The translations under genes were made by a program, and so were the position numbers. 64,000 nt of DNA from contig NZ_CP029693.1 of NCBI RefSeq assembly GCF_003228315.1, positions 3,895,501 to 3,959,500 of the forward strand, written 5' to 3'. Below the pieces are notes generated by a model. It made no database searches and was not told where the DNA came from. It saw only the letters and a program-made list of their open reading frames with translations. The DNA comes from Pseudomonas putida. GTDB taxonomy: Bacteria > Pseudomonadota > Gammaproteobacteria > Pseudomonadales > Pseudomonadaceae. Positions 9,437 through 18,501 of this stretch are shown one piece after another (the first letter of the stretch is position 1; each line of letters starts with the position of its first letter).

Positions 9437-10162
9437 TCAGGACTGCTTCTCGAACTTCAAATCCCAAACCCCATGCCCAAGCCGTTCGCCACGGCGTTCG
9501 AACTTGGTGATCGGGCGTTCGGCCGGGCGTGGTACGCACTTGCCGTCTTCGGCCAGGTTGCGATAACCCGGCGCGACGTTCATCACTTCCAGCATGTATT
9601 CGGCGTACGGTTCCCAGTCGGTGGCCATGTGCAGAATACCGCCAACCTTCAACTTGCTGCGCACCAGCTCCGCGAAGGAAGCCTGAACGATGCGACGCTT
9701 GTGGTGACGGCTCTTGTGCCACGGATCCGGGAAAAACAGCATCAGGCGATCGAGGCTGTTGTCGGCCACGCAGCGGTTGAGCACTTCGATCGCATCGCAA
9801 TCGTAGACCCGCAGGTTGGTCAGGCCCTGGGTCAGCACGCCATTGAGCAGCGCGCCGACACCCGGACGGTGAACTTCCACGCCGATGAAATCCTGATCCG
9901 GCGCAGCGGCGGCCATTTCCAACAGCGAATGGCCCATGCCGAAACCGATTTCCAGCGAGCGCGGTGCCGAGCGGCCGAACACCTGGTCGTAATCCACCGG
10001 CGCATCGGCCAGGGGCAGCACGTACAGCGGCGCGCCCTGCTCCAGGCCACGTTGCTGGCCTTCGGTCATGCGCCCGGCACGCATCACGAAACTCTTGATG
10101 CGGCGGTGTTGGCGCTCGTCGCCTTCTTCCGTCTGGATAGGCGTGTCGTTCGATTCAGTCAT
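9437..10162 (-). CDS. trmB: tRNA (guanine-N7)-methyltransferase TrmB
   Basis: A 241-residue SAM-dependent enzyme that makes m7G46 in tRNA. The SAM-binding motif is [15 protein letters not shown], followed by [10 protein letters not shown]. The signature [16 protein letters not shown] carries the substrate- and tRNA-binding residues, and [10 protein letters not shown] follows. The ATG at 10162 is chosen over an in-frame TTG directly before it. It lies 9 bases after thiG and is the last gene of thiS-thiG-trmB. Confidence 0.96.
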   Translation of the reverse strand: MTESNDTPIQTEEGDERQHRRIKSFVMRAGRMTEGQQRGLEQGAPLYVLPLADAPVDYDQVFGRSAPRSLEIGFGMGHSLLEMAAAAPDQDFIGVEVHRPGVGALLNGVLTQGLTNLRVYDCDAIEVLNRCVADNSLDRLMLFFPDPWHKSRHHKRRIVQASFAELVRSKLKVGGILHMATDWEPYAEYMLEVMNVAPGYRNLAEDGKCVPRPAERPITKFERRGERLGHGVWDLKFEKQS

Positions 10163-10171
10163 CAATGGCTC

Positions 10172-10966
10172 TTACTTGATCAGACCATCCAGCGGCGAAG
10201 AGGCGCTGGCGTAGAGTTTTTTCGGCATGCGGCCGGCGAGGTACGCCAGGCGACCGGCGACGATGGCGTGCTTCATGGCTTCAGCCATCATGATCGGCTG
10301 CTGGGCGTGGGCGATCGCCGAGTTCATCAGCACGGCGTCGCAGCCCAGCTCCATGGAGATGGTGGCGTCGGACGCGGTGCCGACACCGGCATCTACCAGC
10401 ACCGGGATCTTGGCTTCTTCAAGGATGATCTGCAGGTTGTACGGGTTGCAGATCCCCAGGCCCGAACCGATCAGACCGGCCAGCGGCATGACCGCGATGC
10501 AGCCGATTTCCGCCAGTTGACGTGCGATGATCGGGTCATCGCTGGTGTAGACCATCACGTCGAAGCCTTCCTTGACCAGCACTTCGGCGGCCTTGAGGGT
10601 TTCGATCACGTTGGGGAACAGGGTTTTCTGATCGGCCAGGACTTCCAGCTTCACCAGGTTGTGGCCGTCGAGCAGCTCGCGGGCCAGGCGGCAAGTGCGC
10701 ACGGCTTCGACAGCGTCGTAGCAACCGGCAGTGTTCGGCAGGAAGGTGTAGCGATCCGGCGACAGCACTTCGAGCAGGTTCGGCTCGCCCTCGATCTGAC
10801 CGAGGTTGGTACGGCGCACGGCGAAGGTGACGATCTCGGCACCCGACGCTTCGATGGCCAGGCGAGTTTCTTCCATGTCACGGTATTTGCCGGTACCGAC
10901 CAGCAAACGCGACTGGTAAGTACGACCGGCCAGAACGAAAGGCTTGTCGCTACGAACGATGCTCAT
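10172..10966 (-). CDS. thiG: Thiazole synthase ThiG
   Basis: A 264-residue TIM-barrel enzyme that forms the thiazole ring of thiamine from deoxyxylulose phosphate, dehydroglycine and ThiS thiocarboxylate. The Schiff-base lysine lies in LVKLEVLAD (about residue 105), and the phosphate-binding loop motifs PLAGLIGSG and [11 protein letters not shown] are intact. It follows thiS after 60 bases on the same strand, the usual sulfur-carrier/synthase pair. Confidence 0.97.
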   Translation of the reverse strand: MSIVRSDKPFVLAGRTYQSRLLVGTGKYRDMEETRLAIEASGAEIVTFAVRRTNLGQIEGEPNLLEVLSPDRYTFLPNTAGCYDAVEAVRTCRLARELLDGHNLVKLEVLADQKTLFPNVIETLKAAEVLVKEGFDVMVYTSDDPIIARQLAEIGCIAVMPLAGLIGSGLGICNPYNLQIILEEAKIPVLVDAGVGTASDATISMELGCDAVLMNSAIAHAQQPIMMAEAMKHAIVAGRLAYLAGRMPKKLYASASSPLDGLIK

Positions 10967-11026
10967 GGGGAATCCTCTGTAGGGGTGAGGGTCTTGCAGA
11001 ATTTTCGGCCCGTAAAGGCCTGGCGG

Positions 11027-11227
11027 CTAGCCGCCGCCGATGGCGTGCACCACTTCGACGTTATCGCCGTCGTTCAATGTGGTGTCTGCATGCTGACTGC
11101 GCGGGACGATATCCAGATTGAGTTCGACCGCTACCCGGCGTCCGGTAAGTTCCAGACGGGTCAGCAGGGCCGCAACGGTTTCACCGTCGGGCAGTTCAAA
11201 GGATTCGCCGTTCAACTGAATGCGCAT
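11027..11227 (-). CDS. thiS: Sulfur carrier protein ThiS
   Basis: A 66-residue ubiquitin-like protein. Its C-terminal glycines (AIGGG) are activated to a thiocarboxylate that gives sulfur to the thiazole made by ThiG. The start at MRIQLNGE is preferred over upstream in-frame codons because it matches the usual ThiS start and length. It leads thiS-thiG-trmB. No THI-box riboswitch is seen upstream. Confidence 0.93.
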   Translation of the reverse strand: MRIQLNGESFELPDGETVAALLTRLELTGRRVAVELNLDIVPRSQHADTTLNDGDNVEVVHAIGGG

Positions 11228-11298
11228 GTGCAATGCCGCCATCATTTTAAAGGGCTGGCATTCTAGCCCGATCGTGACCTAAAGGTCAGCAACAAGCG

Positions 11299-11679
11299 TC
11301 AAGCGGTCAGTGGCAGGCGCCAGGCGGCGAGACCCAGGCACAGCCAGCCCGCGAGGAAGGCCAGGCCACCGAACGGGGTGATGATGCCGAGCTTGCTGAC
11401 ACCGGTCAGCGTCAGCACATACAGGCTGCCGGAGAACAGCAGGATGCCGATGGCAAAGGACGCACCGGCCCAGGTGACCAGGCGACCGGGAATCTGCGTG
11501 GCCAGCAACGCGACGCCCAGCAGCGCCAGGGTATGCACCAGCTGATAGGTGACGCCGGTGTGGAAAATCGCCAGATACTCGGGTGTCAGGCGGTTTTTCA
11601 GGCCGTGGGCGGCAAAGGCGCCAAGGCCGACACCGGTGAAGCCGAAAAAAGCGGCCAGCATCAGAAAGCCACGCAGCAT
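11299..11679 (-). CDS. DUF423 small membrane protein
   Basis: A 126-residue protein with four hydrophobic segments and the family features GAFAAHGLK near residue 20, FHTGVTYQLVHTLAL near 40 and a GG-rich end. DUF423 proteins (E. coli YgdD) sit in the inner membrane; no function is agreed. The start ATG at 11679 is followed at once by a hydrophobic segment. It is divergent from mtgA and the same direction as thiS but 71 bases apart. Confidence 0.85.
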   Translation of the reverse strand: MLRGFLMLAAFFGFTGVGLGAFAAHGLKNRLTPEYLAIFHTGVTYQLVHTLALLGVALLATQIPGRLVTWAGASFAIGILLFSGSLYVLTLTGVSKLGIITPFGGLAFLAGWLCLGLAAWRLPLTA

Positions 11680-11714
11680 GAAGAACTCCAGTCAGACTCG
11701 ATCAACAGGGTCTG

Positions 11715-11720
11715 TATAAT
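11715..11720 (+). promoter_or_regulatory. Consensus -10 box upstream of mtgA
   Basis: A perfect TATAAT, 33 bases before the mtgA start. No good -35 is seen at standard spacing, though the TG two bases before it (TCTGTATAAT) gives a partial extended -10. Confidence 0.42.
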
Positions 11721-11753
11721 GGCCCGCTCAACGGGTTCGGCCAAGCCATCTCT

Positions 11754-12476
11754 ATGCTGCGTATCTATTTCCGTCGTTTCACCAAGGCCGTGCTCTGGTT
11801 CATGGGCGGCAGCGTGTTGCTGGTGCTGATTTTTCGCGTGCTTCCACCACCGGGCACAGCGCTGATGGTCGAGCGCAAGATCGAATCCTGGATCGATGGC
11901 GAACCCATCGACCTGCAACGCACGTGGAAACCCTGGGAAGAAATCTCCGACGACCTGAAGGTCGCGGTGATCGCCGGCGAAGACCAGAAATTCCCGGAGC
12001 ACTGGGGTTTTGATATCGGTGCGATCCGCGCCGCACTGGCACACAACGAGTTGGGGGGGTCGGTTCGCGGCGCCAGTACGTTGAGCCAGCAAGTTTCGAA
12101 GAACCTGTTCCTATGGTCTGGTCGCAGTTGGCTGCGCAAGGGGCTGGAGGCCTGGTTTACCGCTTTGATCGAGGTGCTTTGGCCCAAGCAGCGGATTCTT
12201 GAGGTCTATCTGAACAGCGCCGAGTGGGATGACGGTGTGTTTGGTGCGGAAGCGGCGGCACGGCATCACTTTGGTGTCAGCGCAAAAGGTCTCAGTCGCC
12301 AGCAATCAAGCCTGTTGGCGGCTGTACTGCCGAATCCGCGCGTGTGGAGTGCGAGCCACCCGACTTCTTATGTCGCCCGGCGTGCCGGGTGGATTCGGCG
12401 GCAGATGAGTCAGTTGGGTGGGGATAGTTATCTGGTGGAGCTCAATGATTCGCGTCGGGCACCTTGGTCCCAATAA
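11754..12476 (+). CDS. mtgA: Monofunctional peptidoglycan glycosyltransferase MtgA
   Basis: A 240-residue GT51 enzyme that polymerises lipid II into glycan strands. One N-terminal membrane anchor (about residues 12-30) holds the catalytic domain in the periplasm. Motif 1 is EDQKFPEHWGFD with the catalytic Glu; motif 2 is RGASTLSQQVSKNLFLW; motif 3 includes RKGLEAW and EVYLNSAEWDDGVFGAEAAA. No transpeptidase domain follows, as expected for MtgA. A run of seven G at about 12052 lies in the gene without breaking the frame. Confidence 0.96.
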   Translation: MLRIYFRRFTKAVLWFMGGSVLLVLIFRVLPPPGTALMVERKIESWIDGEPIDLQRTWKPWEEISDDLKVAVIAGEDQKFPEHWGFDIGAIRAALAHNELGGSVRGASTLSQQVSKNLFLWSGRSWLRKGLEAWFTALIEVLWPKQRILEVYLNSAEWDDGVFGAEAAARHHFGVSAKGLSRQQSSLLAAVLPNPRVWSASHPTSYVARRAGWIRRQMSQLGGDSYLVELNDSRRAPWSQ

Positions 12477-12490
12477 AACGGCGCCTTCCC

Positions 12491-12593
12491 CTATAGGAGC
12501 GAGCCTGCTCGCGAAAAACCCAAGGGCACCGCTGAGCATCTGATTTTACGCGTTATCGTTCACGACCATCGCGAGCAGGCTCGCTCCTACAGG
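12491..12593. repeat. REPIN, long interior class, reverse orientation
   Basis: REP pair about 100 bases long. Read on the minus strand, its interior starts CGATGGTCGTGAACGATAACG, the hallmark of the long class also at 32768, 34227, 34888, 37141, 43385 and 59389. It lies between the convergent mtgA and rpoH genes. Confidence 0.88.
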
Positions 12594-12627
12594 GATCAGG
12601 GTATTAGCCAGCAATCGCAGCACAAAC

Positions 12628-12662
12628 AAAAACGCCCCGATCAATGATCGGGGCGTTTTTTA
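12628..12662 (-). terminator. Rho-independent terminator of rpoH
   Basis: AAAAACGCCCCGATCA and TGATCGGGGCGTTTTT form a strong GC-rich hairpin with A and T runs on the two sides. It lies 16 bases after the rpoH stop and can also stop transcripts coming from the mtgA side. Confidence 0.92.
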
Positions 12663-12677
12663 TTGCATCTGTGCAGC

Positions 12678-13532
12678 TTAAGCGGCAATCGACAACTTCA
12701 GCTTGTTCATCGCGCTCTTCTCAAGCTGACGAATACGCTCGGCCGAAACGTTGTACTTCTGCGCCAGGTCGTGCAGCGTCGCCTTTTCCTCTGCCAGCCA
12801 GCGCTGGTAAAGAATGTCACGACTGCGGTCGTCCAGCACTTCCAGCGCTTCGTGCAGGTTGTGGTTGGAGTTGTCGCTCCAGTCCGCGTCTTCCAGTTGA
12901 CGGGCCGGGTCGTACCGGTGGTCTTCCAGATAGTTGGCCGGCGACTGGAAGGCGCTGTCGTCGTCGGCTTCGGCAGCCGGGTCGAAGGCCATGTCATGGC
13001 CGGTCAGGCGACTTTCCATCTCGCGCACTTCCCGCGGCTCAACGCCGAGGCTTTCCGCCACGCGATGCACTTCCTCGTTGTTCAACCAGGCCAGACGCTT
13101 TTTCTGGCTGCGCAGGTTGAAGAACAGCTTGCGCTGGGCCTTGGTGGTCGCGACTTTCACGATGCGCCAGTTGCGCAGGATGAATTCGTGGATTTCAGCC
13201 TTGATCCAGTGCACGGCGAACGAAACCAGACGCACGCCCATTTCCGGGTTGAAACGTTTCACAGCCTTCATCAGACCGACGTTACCTTCCTGGATCAGGT
13301 CAGCCTGAGCCAGACCGTAGCCGGAATAGCTACGGGCGATATGTACGACAAAACGCAGGTGGGCGAGCACCATCTGCCGAGCCGCCTCAAGATCCTGCTC
13401 ATAATAGAGACTCTCGGCCAGTTCACGCTCCTGCTCCGGCGACAGCAATGGAATGCTGTTGACGGTGTGCACATAGGCCTCCAGGTTCGCACCCGGGACC
13501 AGAGCATATGCAGGCTGCAAAGAATTGGTCAT
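12678..13532 (-). CDS. rpoH: Heat-shock sigma factor RpoH (sigma-32)
   Basis: A 284-residue sigma-70 family factor that directs RNA polymerase to heat-shock promoters. Region 2 contains [16 protein letters not shown] and [14 protein letters not shown]; the RpoH box lies at about residues 130-142 ([13 protein letters not shown]). Region 4 ends with a helix-turn-helix ([21 protein letters not shown]). GGAGG stands 9 bases before the ATG. It lies downstream of ftsX on the same strand but has its own promoter region, including an AlgU-like site at 13581-13607. Confidence 0.98.
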   Translation of the reverse strand: MTNSLQPAYALVPGANLEAYVHTVNSIPLLSPEQERELAESLYYEQDLEAARQMVLAHLRFVVHIARSYSGYGLAQADLIQEGNVGLMKAVKRFNPEMGVRLVSFAVHWIKAEIHEFILRNWRIVKVATTKAQRKLFFNLRSQKKRLAWLNNEEVHRVAESLGVEPREVREMESRLTGHDMAFDPAAEADDDSAFQSPANYLEDHRYDPARQLEDADWSDNSNHNLHEALEVLDDRSRDILYQRWLAEEKATLHDLAQKYNVSAERIRQLEKSAMNKLKLSIAA

Positions 13533-13580
13533 ACGAAAAAACCTCCGACTTACAAACTCGTGCAGTTAAGCACTGCGAAA

Positions 13581-13607
13581 ATTGACCGGAAACCGAAGAA
13601 CAAGTTC
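13581..13607 (-). promoter_or_regulatory. AlgU/sigma-E type promoter of rpoH
   Basis: On the minus strand GAACTT (13607-13602), a 16-base spacer and TCAAT (13585-13581) match the AlgU/RpoE consensus GAACTT-N16/17-TCtga. It ends 48 bases before the rpoH start. AlgU control of rpoH is established in P. aeruginosa, which supports the match. Confidence 0.72.
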
Positions 13608-13644
13608 CCAAAAAAACTGAAAGGTCAATACGAGCAAAATGATA

Positions 13645-14667
13645 TTACTTTGGTGCGAGCTCCCTCAGGTGGCGAGCGACCGCAATCCACGCACCGATAT
13701 ACCCCAACAGCACCGCGCCAAGCAAGAGAGACAGACCATCGGCAACCGGCACACCGGCCAGCGCAAAATCACTGCCGTACAAACCGGCCAGTCCCACCAC
13801 CGCGTCGTTCAACCAGTCCAGGCCGAACGCCAGCACGCCCCAGGAAAGAATCCCCGCACCAAAGCCATAAAGCGCGCCCATATACAGGAAGGGCCTGCGC
13901 ACATAGCTGTCAGTGCCGCCGACGAGTTTAATCACTTCTATCTCTGTGCGGCGGTTTTCAATATGAAGACGAATGGTATTGCCTATCACCAAAAGTAATG
14001 CAGAAACCAGAAGCACGGTCAGACCGAAGACAAATCGGTCGCCCAGCTTGAGGATGGCCGCCAGGCGCTCGACCCAGACTAGATCAAGCTGCGCCTGCTG
14101 CACCTTGGGCATTTCGGAAAGTTTTTGTCTTAATGCTTCAAGCGTCGGCTTGTCGACTTCCTTCGGCGTCACCAGCACCACGCCAGGCAGCGGGTTTTCC
14201 GGCAACTCCTTGAGCGCCTCACCCAGCCCGGACTGCTGCTGGAACTCTTCCAGCGCCTGATCGCGACCCACATACTCGGCATCGGCCACGCCGGGCATGC
14301 CCTTGATCTGCTCACGCAGCGCTTCGCCTTCCGTCGGGCTGGCTTCGAGTTGCAGGTACAGGGAAATCTGCGCCGCACGCTGCCAGGAACCGCCAAGACG
14401 CTCGACGTTACTCAGCAAAAGTGACAGCCCCATGGGCAAACTCAGGGCCACCGCCATCACCATGCAGGTGAAAAAGCTGCCGATGGGTTGCTTGCCCAGC
14501 CGACGCAGGCTGTCCGCCATGCTCGCACGATGGCTTTCGATCCAGGCGCGGAACAGCGTCGCGAAGTCCGGGCCGTCATCATCGTCATGTTTTTTCTTCG
14601 CTGGCTGCGGATCGGCGGCCTTTGGAGCCACGCGCTCGGAAACCTTTGGACTGCGTGTCGCACTCAT
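13645..14667 (-). CDS. ftsX: Cell division ABC transporter permease FtsX
   Basis: A 340-residue inner-membrane protein that, with FtsE, controls septal peptidoglycan hydrolases through the periplasm. The order is a charged cytoplasmic N-tail (about 1-65), a first membrane helix, a periplasmic loop (about 95-205), and three more helices in the FtsX permease domain (about 215-335). It overlaps ftsE by 4 bases. The three genes ftsY-ftsE-ftsX read in the usual order. Confidence 0.96.
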   Translation of the reverse strand: MSATRSPKVSERVAPKAADPQPAKKKHDDDDGPDFATLFRAWIESHRASMADSLRRLGKQPIGSFFTCMVMAVALSLPMGLSLLLSNVERLGGSWQRAAQISLYLQLEASPTEGEALREQIKGMPGVADAEYVGRDQALEEFQQQSGLGEALKELPENPLPGVVLVTPKEVDKPTLEALRQKLSEMPKVQQAQLDLVWVERLAAILKLGDRFVFGLTVLLVSALLLVIGNTIRLHIENRRTEIEVIKLVGGTDSYVRRPFLYMGALYGFGAGILSWGVLAFGLDWLNDAVVGLAGLYGSDFALAGVPVADGLSLLLGAVLLGYIGAWIAVARHLRELAPK

Positions 14668-15335
14668 ACCCCGGCCTCCCCGTCGCCGATCAATCGACCG
14701 CGCTGCAGCGTCAGCATGCGGTGGCGCATACGCGCAATCAGTGCCAGGTCGTGACTGGCGATCAGCACGCTGGTGCCCAGGCGGTTGATGTCTTCGAAGA
14801 CACCCATGATCTCGGCCGCCAGGCGCGGGTCGAGGTTACCAGTCGGCTCGTCCGCCAGCAGCAAGGCCGGGCGGTGAACAATGGCGCGGGCGATGCCGAC
14901 GCGCTGTTGTTGGCCGGTGGACAGATCGCCCGGATACAGATCGGCCTTGTCCGACAGCGCAACGCGCTCCAGAGCCGAATCCACACGCTTGGCGACCTCG
15001 GCCTTGGACAGACCCAGGATCTGCAACGGCAGCGCGACGTTGTTGAATACAGTGCGATCGAACAGCAACTGGTGGTTCTGGAACACCACGCCGATCTGTC
15101 GGCGCAGGTACGGAATCTGTGCGTTGCTGATGGTGCTCAGGTCCTGCCCAGCGAGCAGCAGCTTGCCACTGGTCGGACGCTCCATGGCCAACAACAGCCG
15201 CAACAGGGTGCTTTTACCGGCGCCGGAATGGCCGGTGACAAACAGAAACTCGCCACGACGGACTCGAAAGCTCAGCTCATGCAAGCCGACGTGACCGTTC
15301 GGATAGCGCTTACCGACCTGTTCGAAACGAATCAT
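14664..15335 (-). CDS. ftsE: Cell division ABC transporter ATPase FtsE
   Basis: A 223-residue ABC ATPase, partner of FtsX. Walker A is GHSGAGKSTLLRLL (about residues 36-49), the signature is LSTGQQQRVGIARA, and Walker B is ALLLADEPTGNLD, with the switch His in IASHDLAL. It overlaps ftsY and ftsX by 4 bases each, so the three are translationally coupled. Confidence 0.97.
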   Translation of the reverse strand: MIRFEQVGKRYPNGHVGLHELSFRVRRGEFLFVTGHSGAGKSTLLRLLLAMERPTSGKLLLAGQDLSTISNAQIPYLRRQIGVVFQNHQLLFDRTVFNNVALPLQILGLSKAEVAKRVDSALERVALSDKADLYPGDLSTGQQQRVGIARAIVHRPALLLADEPTGNLDPRLAAEIMGVFEDINRLGTSVLIASHDLALIARMRHRMLTLQRGRLIGDGEAGV

Positions 15336-16801
15336 GAACGCTCCCGCTCGGCAAACAGTGCCTGGACAAAGGGTTCAGCTTCAAAGGTGCGCAAATCGTC
15401 GATGCCTTCACCCACGCCGATATAGCGGATGGGCAGGCCGAATTGCTTGGCCAGGGCGAAAATCACCCCGCCCTTGGCGGTGCCATCGAGCTTGGTCAGT
15501 GCCAGGCCGGTCAGTTCGACGGTCTGGTTGAATTGCTTGGCCTGGTTGATGGCGTTCTGGCCGGTGCCGGCGTCGAGCACCAACAGCACTTCGTGCGGCG
15601 CATCGGCGTCGAGCTTGCCGATCACCCGGCGAACCTTCTTCAGCTCTTCCATCAGATTGTCTTTGGTGTGCAGTCGACCGGCGGTGTCGGCGATCAATAC
15701 ATCAATGCCACGGGCCTTGGCGGCCTGCACGGCATCGAAGATCACCGAAGCCGAGTCGGCCCCGGTGTGCTGGGCGATGACCGGGATCTTGTTGCGCTCA
15801 CCCCACACCTGCAACTGCTCAACCGCAGCGGCGCGGAAGGTGTCGCCGGCGGCGAGCATGACTTTCTTGCCTTCCAGCTGCAGCTTCTTCGCCAGCTTGC
15901 CGATGGTGGTGGTCTTGCCGGCACCGTTGACGCCGACCACCAGAATCACGAATGGCTTGTTCTGCGAGGCGATTTTCAGCGGTTGCTCGACAGGTTTGAG
16001 CATTGCCGCCAGCTCGCCTTGCAGGGACTTGTAGAGCGCGTCGGAGTCGGCCAGTTCTTTACGGGCGACCTTCTGCGTCAGGCGCTGGATGATCACCGAA
16101 GTGGCTTCAACGCCGACGTCCGCGGTCAGCAGGCGGGTTTCCAGGTCATCGAGCAATTCGTCATCGATGGCCTTTTTGCCGAGGAACAGGCTGGCCATGC
16201 CTTCGCCAATGCTGGCGCTGGTCTTGGACAGGCCTTGCTTGAGGCGGGCAAAGAAGCCGGTCTTGGTTTCTTCGGCGCGCGCAGGCTCGGCCGGTTTTTC
16301 GATGGGGGCTTCGACGGGAACGATCGGGGCTGCAACTGGCGCAGGAGCCTGGACAACCGGAGCAGCAGGAATTACCGGCTCGGGAACAACAGGAACAGGC
16401 TCGGGTTCGACAACCGGAGCGGCAACCGGCGCCTGTACCGGCTCGGGTGCAAACGCGGTCGGCGCGGGAATCGGTGGAGTAACGTGCGGCGCCAGTTCGT
16501 CTTCAACCAGCGCCACCGGCTCTTCCGCCACCGGCAAGGTCAGCCACGGCTGGGCGGCTGGCGTCGAAGGCTGTTCGGCCACGACGACCGGCTCAGCGAT
16601 CACTGGTTGGGGCGCAGGCTCGGTAACTGGCTGCACCACTGGCGCAGGCTCTGCATCTATGACCGGCGCGGGAGCCGGTTCAGGAATGGGTTGTGGCTGT
16701 TCGACGACGGGTTCCTGCGGCTTTTTGCGCAGCCATCCGAACAGGCTTTTTTTCTCGCCAGCCGCAGCTGGGGTCTTCTTGTCGTCGTTGGAACCAAACA
16801 T
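15332..16801 (-). CDS. ftsY: Signal recognition particle receptor FtsY
   Basis: A 489-residue GTPase that docks SRP-ribosome complexes at the inner membrane. Residues about 1-30 are basic with a LFGWLRKKP motif. Residues about 30-175 are a Pro/Ala/Val/Glu-rich A-domain with many EPxPxPV-like units. The NG domain follows: N-domain helices from about 185, G1 [14 protein letters not shown], and TKLDG near the end. The NG core is complete. The linker is low-complexity and variable between species. First gene of ftsYEX. Confidence 0.97.
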   Translation of the reverse strand: MFGSNDDKKTPAAAGEKKSLFGWLRKKPQEPVVEQPQPIPEPAPAPVIDAEPAPVVQPVTEPAPQPVIAEPVVVAEQPSTPAAQPWLTLPVAEEPVALVEDELAPHVTPPIPAPTAFAPEPVQAPVAAPVVEPEPVPVVPEPVIPAAPVVQAPAPVAAPIVPVEAPIEKPAEPARAEETKTGFFARLKQGLSKTSASIGEGMASLFLGKKAIDDELLDDLETRLLTADVGVEATSVIIQRLTQKVARKELADSDALYKSLQGELAAMLKPVEQPLKIASQNKPFVILVVGVNGAGKTTTIGKLAKKLQLEGKKVMLAAGDTFRAAAVEQLQVWGERNKIPVIAQHTGADSASVIFDAVQAAKARGIDVLIADTAGRLHTKDNLMEELKKVRRVIGKLDADAPHEVLLVLDAGTGQNAINQAKQFNQTVELTGLALTKLDGTAKGGVIFALAKQFGLPIRYIGVGEGIDDLRTFEAEPFVQALFAERERS

Positions 16802-17145
16802 GGAGGACGGCTATCTCACGGTAGCGACGCGCCAACGGGCGCCCCGGTAAATAAATAATCGATGCAGAACAGACTGCGATTGATCCAGCTTGTTCACGCG
16901 CAACATTTTGTCGAGGAGCGGGTTGGCGCCTCAAGGAATCGATTTCTCAATGGACTAAAGCAGCAAAATCGGCGAAAAAGCAGAAATCAGTTGATAAATA
17001 TCCACCTTTCGTCGCAAACCCATTCAACCTGATCACGCATAAAGGCCTGATAGGCGTGGCCGCCGCTAAAACGGATCAGTATCCTAGCACCCTCTCGCCC
17101 GCAGACGCTAAGACCAAGCGGGCAGCCCAACAGGTTTAAAAACGA
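16802..17145. other. Divergent intergenic region ftsY / M16 protease
   Basis: These 344 bases hold no supported gene. They separate the ftsYEX operon from the protease operon and must carry both promoters. TATCCT at 17080-17085 is a possible -10 for the protease side and an AT-rich patch at 16848-16862 for the ftsY side; neither has a clear -35. No REPIN is present. Confidence 0.5.
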
Positions 17146-18501
17146 ATGAATGCTCTAGCCCGCCGCGCCGCAGGCCTGCTGCTCAGCACAGTTTGTCTGC
17201 CCCTCTCGGCCCTGGCGGCCGATCCGCAACCCACCCACGAATTCACCCTGGATAACGGCTTGAAGGTCGTCGTGCGCGAAGACCATCGCGCGCCGGTGGT
17301 GGTTTCCCAGGTCTGGTACAAGGTCGGCTCCAGCTATGAGACGCCGGGTCAGACCGGTTTGTCCCACGCCCTGGAACACATGATGTTCAAGGGCAGCGAG
17401 AAAGTCGGCCCCGGCGAAGCGTCGCTGATCCTGCGCGACCTCGGCGCCGAAGAGAACGCCTTCACCAGCGATGACTTCACCGCCTACTACCAGGTGCTGG
17501 CCCGCGACCGCCTGGGCGTGGCCTTCGAACTGGAAGCCGACCGCATGGCCAGCCTGCGCCTGCCGCCCGACGAGTTCGCCCGCGAGATTGAGGTCATCAA
17601 GGAAGAGCGCCGCCTGCGCACCGACGACAAGCCGATGTCCAAAGCCTACGAGCGCTTCAAGGCCATGGCCTACCCCGCCAGCGGCTACCACACGCCGACC
17701 ATCGGCTGGATGGCGGACCTGGACCGCATGAAAGTCGAAGAGCTGCGTCACTGGTATGAGTCCTGGTACGTGCCGAACAACGCCACCCTGGTGGTGGTCG
17801 GCGACGTGACCCCGGATGAAGTCAAAACCCTGGCCCAGCGTTACTTTGGCCCGATCGCCCGGCGCGATGTGCCGCCTGCGAAGATTCCGCTGGAACTGGC
17901 CGAACCCGGCGAGCGCCAGATCACCTTGCACGTGAAGACACAACTGCCCAGCCTGATGCTGGCGTTCAACGTACCGAGCATCGCCACCGCCGAAGACAAG
18001 CGTTCGGTGAATGCCTTGCGCCTGATTTCGGCCCTGCTCGATGGCGGCTACAGCGCGCGCATTCCGACGCAGCTGGAACGCGGCGAGGAATTGGTGTCGG
18101 GCGGCTCGTCCAGCTACGACGCCTACACCCGTGGCGACAGCCTGTTCACCCTGTCGGCATCGCCCAACAGCCAGAAGAAGAAAACCATCGCCCAGGCTGA
18201 AGCCGGACTGTGGAAACTGCTCGAACAATTGAAAACCACCGCACCGTCCGCTGAAGAACTGGAACGCGTGCGCGCGCAGGTCATCGCCGGCCTGGTTTAT
18301 GAGCGCGACTCGATCACCAGCCAGGCCACCGCCATCGGCCAACTGGAGACCGTCGGGTTGTCCTGGAAGCTGATGGACACCGAACTTGCCGACCTGGAAA
18401 GCGTGACCCCGGAAGATATCCAGAAAGCCGCCAAGCTGTATTTCACCCGCGAACGTCTCAGCGTCGCCCATGTACTGCCGGAGGAGACGCCTCATGAGTG
18501 A
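17146..18501 (+). CDS. M16 family zinc metalloprotease (active subunit)
   Basis: A 451-residue exported protease. Residues 1-24 form a signal peptide ending in ALAA. The inverted zinc motif HxxEH is His74-Ala-Leu-Glu77-His78, with the third ligand Glu further on in the EVIKEERR region. Two M16 half-domains follow, the normal length for a single-bowl subunit. It overlaps the next M16 gene by 8 bases. Such pairs form an alpha-beta clamp of one catalytic and one supporting subunit in the periplasm; the natural substrate is not known. Confidence 0.9.
   Translation: MNALARRAAGLLLSTVCLPLSALAADPQPTHEFTLDNGLKVVVREDHRAPVVVSQVWYKVGSSYETPGQTGLSHALEHMMFKGSEKVGPGEASLILRDLGAEENAFTSDDFTAYYQVLARDRLGVAFELEADRMASLRLPPDEFAREIEVIKEERRLRTDDKPMSKAYERFKAMAYPASGYHTPTIGWMADLDRMKVEELRHWYESWYVPNNATLVVVGDVTPDEVKTLAQRYFGPIARRDVPPAKIPLELAEPGERQITLHVKTQLPSLMLAFNVPSIATAEDKRSVNALRLISALLDGGYSARIPTQLERGEELVSGGSSSYDAYTRGDSLFTLSASPNSQKKKTIAQAEAGLWKLLEQLKTTAPSAEELERVRAQVIAGLVYERDSITSQATAIGQLETVGLSWKLMDTELADLESVTPEDIQKAAKLYFTRERLSVAHVLPEETPHE

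Noticed and set aside
9473-11266. A 597-codon open frame opposite trmB, thiG and thiS
   Set aside because: It runs antisense through three recognised genes and has no family motif. Long antisense frames are common in GC-rich DNA.
11027-11300. A THI-box (TPP) riboswitch before thiS
   Set aside because: The conserved CUGAGA and GAUCUGAU-like cores are not found upstream of the thiS start.
15443-16858. A 471-codon frame opposite ftsY
   Set aside because: It is the reverse of the ftsY repeat linker, giving Arg/Gly/Asn repeats; not a real gene.
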